From: Acanthaster planci
Lineage: Eukaryota > Echinodermata > Asteroidea > Valvatida > Acanthasteridae
DNA length: 64,000 nt
Assembly (NCBI RefSeq): GCF_001949145.1
Contig: NW_019091399.1
Coordinates: 919,049 to 983,048 of the forward strand
Direction of reading: 5' to 3'
Below the pieces are notes generated by a model. The model saw only the letters and a program-made list of their open reading frames with translations. It did not search any database and was not told where the DNA came from. Positions 55,033-64,000 of the stretch are shown in pieces. Both the position numbers and the translations under genes were made by a program. Every line of letters starts with the position of its first letter. Position 1 is the first letter of the stretch.

Positions 55033-58000
55033 GTGTCCACTGTTCTTACAAGCATCAACCGAAATGTGTTTTCATGTGACTGAATGCAGAGCTGATGATG
55101 GATTTGGAATTTCTTTGGATCACAATTTTACTCTGATTTTAGCTGCTTACGCTGAACAAATTTGTAGTAGAAATATATTTTTCCCAAAGTGATAACAGCA
55201 GCAGTTACTTCTTTAAGAGCAATGTCATTATTATTTACTTTCAGTATAATCTTTGCATACAAAAAGTCGTTCTTTGCATTGTATTTACTGGGGATCATCT
55301 CAAATTTCGGAGCTGGGCTTTCCTGTGGACCAATCCATCGGACTGTTCCGGCGAAGCTCCTCTGAAAAGGTCTATGTGCCCCTCGGAACGTTGACCGTGC
55401 CGTAGGACCATTCCAGTGTTTTGTTAAGCACTTATACACCCGTTGGGACGTTACGCTGGGAACCAGAAGGGTCAAGATGGAAACATCTTTAAATTGGTAT
55501 CAAGCGCCCATTCGAAAAAATGTCTTAATTCCTTGACTTGCGTCGAAGAAGAAGCCTTATTACGCTCTGTAATATCTTTTGATAACAAATTGCAATTCAG
55601 TAGAGGTAAACCATAAAACGAGTTTTTGGTATCTGTAAACAAAATGTTCGTTTAGATTGTCTCAATATAAAGTGACAGGGAAAAAAAGGAAATGTCTATT
55701 TTTATAGGTGTGGGTGTCTATGTTAAGAGTAGCGTATAGGCACCATGTGCATCAAAATGCAAATGTAGCATGCGTAGAGCAGAGACACATGCTGACCCAC
55801 GTTGACGACAACCAGCTTGGTTGTAAAGTAAAATAATCAACAAAAGTTGGACCCTTCCTCTTTTTCAAGATAATACGGAATTTACTAATTTATGAATATC
55901 AGTAACACATTTTTATCACAAGACATTTGTTTTAAATTTATTTGAATTAACTACTCAAGATGTTCCTTTGTAACTGGAAGAAATAGTTCGTTTCGTTGTA
56001 ATTTTCAACTGGATGTGGTTTGCCAAGGTGTTTCTAAGTGTCTTTTCATTTTAACGATTTGAAAAAAATTATACAATTTCATCAGAATAATAGATTAAAT
56101 ATTTCATAAAGCAATGTAAAAATTGCAAGCGAAGCCTTTGCTTCCCGTCGCCCAACTGAATATGATTACATCAGAATAAGAATTGTAACCAGCGTTTACG
56201 TTTGCTAGTTAATGTAACTTACCAATGGTAAATATAATTAAGACGTATAGAGACAAATGCTCCATTGTTAGTCACAGAATTGGGGAATCATTAGCGTTTG
56301 CTAAGAATGGGAAAACATCAGGGTCTGTATCTCTGACTATATTTGACTGTTGTAAGTATACAATGACTCACTCAAAGCAAAATGCTGAAAAGCAGTGCTG
56401 GAGTTGGTTTAAACAAAGCGAGAAAGCTGGACTTCGCCCATCCATTGAATACAGGCGGCGAAAATAAAATGATAGGAAGCTTAACAAACACGTAGAATTA
56501 AAATTCCATTCCGGATTTGTGGGGTGTTTCTTTGTGGTTTTTGTTTGCTTTTTGGATTACTTTATTGGAATCGGTATCAGTACTTGCTTCTAAGATGGAA
56601 CCCACGAAACCGTGGTTGCTGCTATGAAACCTAACGCCAGACGCATTTTACCATCATATCCTTTCTGGCACAATGCTGAGTGCGCGCTACCTTTTCCTTC
56701 AATAAGGTAATGCTGAACGCGCGCTACCTTAAACGCAGAGCTGTAGGCCTATACACGATGGTCACAATGAAACGTTCCATTCAGGAATGATGTTAACGAA
56801 CTGCTGAGGGTATTTTGGGGCAACCCTCGAAAAAACCAATTACCCCTGTATAGGAGTAAGGATCGTGTACCATAATTTATATTTACGTTCTTGTCGAAGC
56901 CTCTTTTTTTTCTCTCAATCTGAAGAACAGTTGAAAAGGAGCAATGGTTTTGATATTAGAAACGGCGCAGCATGGTCGCAGAAGGCGCTAAAAGGAAAAC
57001 TGCCCCCCGGAATCGAAAAGGTTGAGTTGTCCAAAACGGCTTTTGTCTTATGCAGGACGGTCGATAGCTGATTCGGGGGGGGGGGCGCTGGCCTAGTCTT
57101 CCCCCTCCTGCCCAAATCAAATGAACTTCTTTTAAAAAGTTTGAGTTTGGTGTACTACCAATGCCCAAATTGGTATGCGTTGGGGGAAGGGCAACTTTTG
57201 TTTCACGGAGAGATATCAAATAAATAAAAAAAAATGAGTATCTTTGAATGGTTCATGGTTCGCCGAAAAATTTGAACAATTTTAAACAACTCTGTTTTAG
57301 TTGTATTGTTTACATGTTAATCATTATTTATATAGTGCGATCTAAATGTCTTTATAGTATCATCTTAAATTCCTTTTTGTATAAATTGGCTCAATTTAGC
57401 CCTCGGCTACAAGTTCAATTTTCACATAAACCAGAAATTGTAATGATAACAGTGAGTAAAACCTTTTGGGAAAATCGGAACAACTTCGGTCTGTACTCCC
57501 TGATGATCACAATTTTTATTTTTACCTTTGCATGTCAGTATAATAACCTCATTTGTCCGCTTCCTAATTTAATAGAAAAATGACAGTTTAATTTCCCAAT
57601 TTGGAGGCTTGAGAAGCTGTAAAACATCCTGTCAAGTTGGGTTACTGGTATTATTACCTTCTTCCCTCAATATCAGTGACCCAACGGAAATTTGAGGCCA
57701 TCATGTTGCCAATAGCGACTACTTTTTATTTGCAAAATGACAGGTGGTTACCCTACTCGTTTAATTAGATTCTATTTGGCCCAAAGGAGTGTTCCAGTGT
57801 TAAACGGTCTCTGACTAATTATCTGATCTTTCAATCCAAGTCATCGATCCATCATCGTCGCTGTTTATCCAACCCATCCCATGTCAAAACGGTCTTTGGG
57901 TGCTAGTGGTGTCATAATCTTTTTTCGCCCTGGGTTTATTTCCTTTGTTGACGAGGTTGCGTTTTGTTCTGTCAGCCAATTAAGCCGACCGGGCCAACGG

Positions 58001-59327
58001 AATGACGCTACGAGCTTCGTGTTGGCTGCAATCCAATTTCATGGTCCGGTGGTTGTTGGCAGAAAAGCAACTGTGGGAAACGAAGAGACTCTTGATAAAA
58101 GATTACAGCTTATTATGAGTCGTGTCATAAAATTTTGGTTTTATTGGAGGGAAGACCACGATGTCAGTTCGCACTTAACGTCAATGGATACACGCTATGG
58201 CGGTTTGGAAGCGGTTTCATCCCTGGGAAGCTATCTTTTTGATAGTGCCTTGGCAGCTTTGTCTTCATTAACGCTTCGGGTAAGAACATTAGCCATTAAT
58301 TAAAAATAAACTGGAGATTTAAGGGAAAGGAAGCGCCGTGTCTGAAAGAAAAAAGGATATCTTGAGAGGTTTTCAATATTAAATGCTCTCTTGCTTTTAT
58401 TTCTTTACACAAAAGATGCTAATCTTAAAATCATCCATGATACAAGGCCAGATATTCTCGGCTGTAAAATATATTTTGAAAGATTCATTTCTATTTAACA
58501 AAAAAACCTAGTCAGACAACTTAGCTTTGCTTAGTTAGTGGTTTGAAGAACTGGAGAACAAGGTACAAAAAACAAAATTACGACCAATCCGTTTATATGG
58601 CTCAGAGTTAAAGACACTGTTATACTTCGTTCTCCCAAGAACCAAAATAATGTAAGGAAGTTATATTGTTGCTCCAGGTGTTTGGGAAAATTGTAATCTC
58701 GCGTGAGGATTTCTACGTCAGTTAGCGTTTCAGCTAAAATTGGCCTAATTAGAGATTAAGGATTGAAATGAATCTTTTAAAGGAGTGTTTTTGTTTTTTT
58801 CTTCTTTTTACAATAATAAAATTGTGCGCTTCACAGATGCATGTTTTGATAAGACAAATTATACATACATGTAATTAGAAGTTATGGCGAAACTTTTACC
58901 TATGCTATCTTATCTTTGCTGTTGCATTAAGTAAATGTAGGAGTATCATGGGCAGATAATAGTGAACTGAAATATAAAACTGCATGAAATTTAGCCGTTG
59001 TGGCAGTCTGTTACATTGAAAAGAAATGTGGTCAGTTGATGGGAAGAAAATCTGTGGCCGACGTTCTCATGAGATACATATGCATGTTATGAGAAAACGG
59101 ATCGCAAAATTAAAACTGTTAATAAGAAGTGTGAACTCCTGAAAACGTTCCATCAAAAATGGGTCAGTTTCTCTTGATTGCAACCTCAATAAAGACACAA
59201 AGCATGTATAAGTGCCCAACTTTTTTATCATAGTAAACATTCCCAGTTTGTTGAAAATCTGAACAAATAAGCAAGAAATGGAAAATCCCCTTTAAAAACT
59301 CACCCAGATTTCTCTTTTTTGTTTAAG
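55033..59327. other. Region between gene B and the first visible exon of gene C
   Basis: It should hold the 3' UTR of gene B (AATAAA at 56463) and the promoter and signal-peptide exon of gene C. I did not find a leader ending in phase 1 at a donor. A 140-codon open frame at 57881-58303 has no recognised motif and ends near a donor in phase 0, so it does not fit. Confidence 0.45.

Positions 59328-64000
<4,673 letters not shown>

Noticed and set aside
57881-58303. 140-codon frame considered as first exon of gene C
   Set aside because: No clear signal peptide and the donor is in phase 0, while the next exon needs phase 1.
58903-58934. Short Met-Leu-Ser-Tyr-Leu-Cys leader as a signal-peptide exon for gene C
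   Set aside because: Too short, and it ends in the wrong phase.

Overview
This window is animal (metazoan) genomic DNA. Genes are split into short exons with GT-AG introns, and mobile-element debris fills the introns. The base composition is AT-rich. The content points to a marine invertebrate, most likely a deuterostome such as a sea urchin or other echinoderm, but the species is a guess. Two N-runs (30095-30717 and 44286-44667) and isolated Ns (3130, 29238, 31874) show a draft assembly.

Three related loci lie head to tail on the + strand. Gene A (coding 6312-36316, 17 exons) and gene B (41559-55032, 18 exons) are tandem paralogues. I built both exon by exon. Most exon lengths and all intron phases match between the copies, and both sum to whole codons (3024 nt once the N at 29238 is ignored, and 3210 nt). 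Each encodes a secreted-then-anchored protein of about 1,007 or 1,069 residues: signal peptide, NIDO, IPT/E-set-like domain, AMOP, VWD with a GDPH motif, one (A) or two (B) sushi domains, one transmembrane helix and a tail of only a few residues. This is the architecture of Drosophila Mesh, a smooth septate junction protein, and is related to SUSD2 and MUC4.

Gene C (59328 to beyond the window end) keeps the same NIDO exon set and phases. It then switches at a phase-1 junction to a run of single-exon SRCR domains (four visible, the last cut by the window edge). Two coding anomalies sit in gene C: a frame disturbance in its last NIDO exon that a shifted splice acceptor would compensate, and a 1-nt frameshift in its first SRCR exon.

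Region by region: 1-6.3 kb is gene-poor and holds a duplicated ~870-bp repeat. 6.4-14.4 kb is intron 1 of gene A, with decayed DDE-transposase-like and SAP-like coding fragments. 15.2-21.2 kb is intron 3 of gene A, with minus-strand fragments of a widespread transposon-associated protein family and a foldback element. 21-36.3 kb holds the remaining exons of gene A with several MITE-like insertions. 36.3-41.5 kb is intergenic, with a foldback element and a 38-bp minisatellite. 41.5-55 kb is gene B, and 55-64 kb is gene C with its upstream region.

The likely shared theme is epithelial surface and junction biology. Two Mesh-like adhesion proteins sit beside a chimeric NIDO-SRCR protein whose SRCR repeats suggest ligand or microbe binding. 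That functional link is inference.
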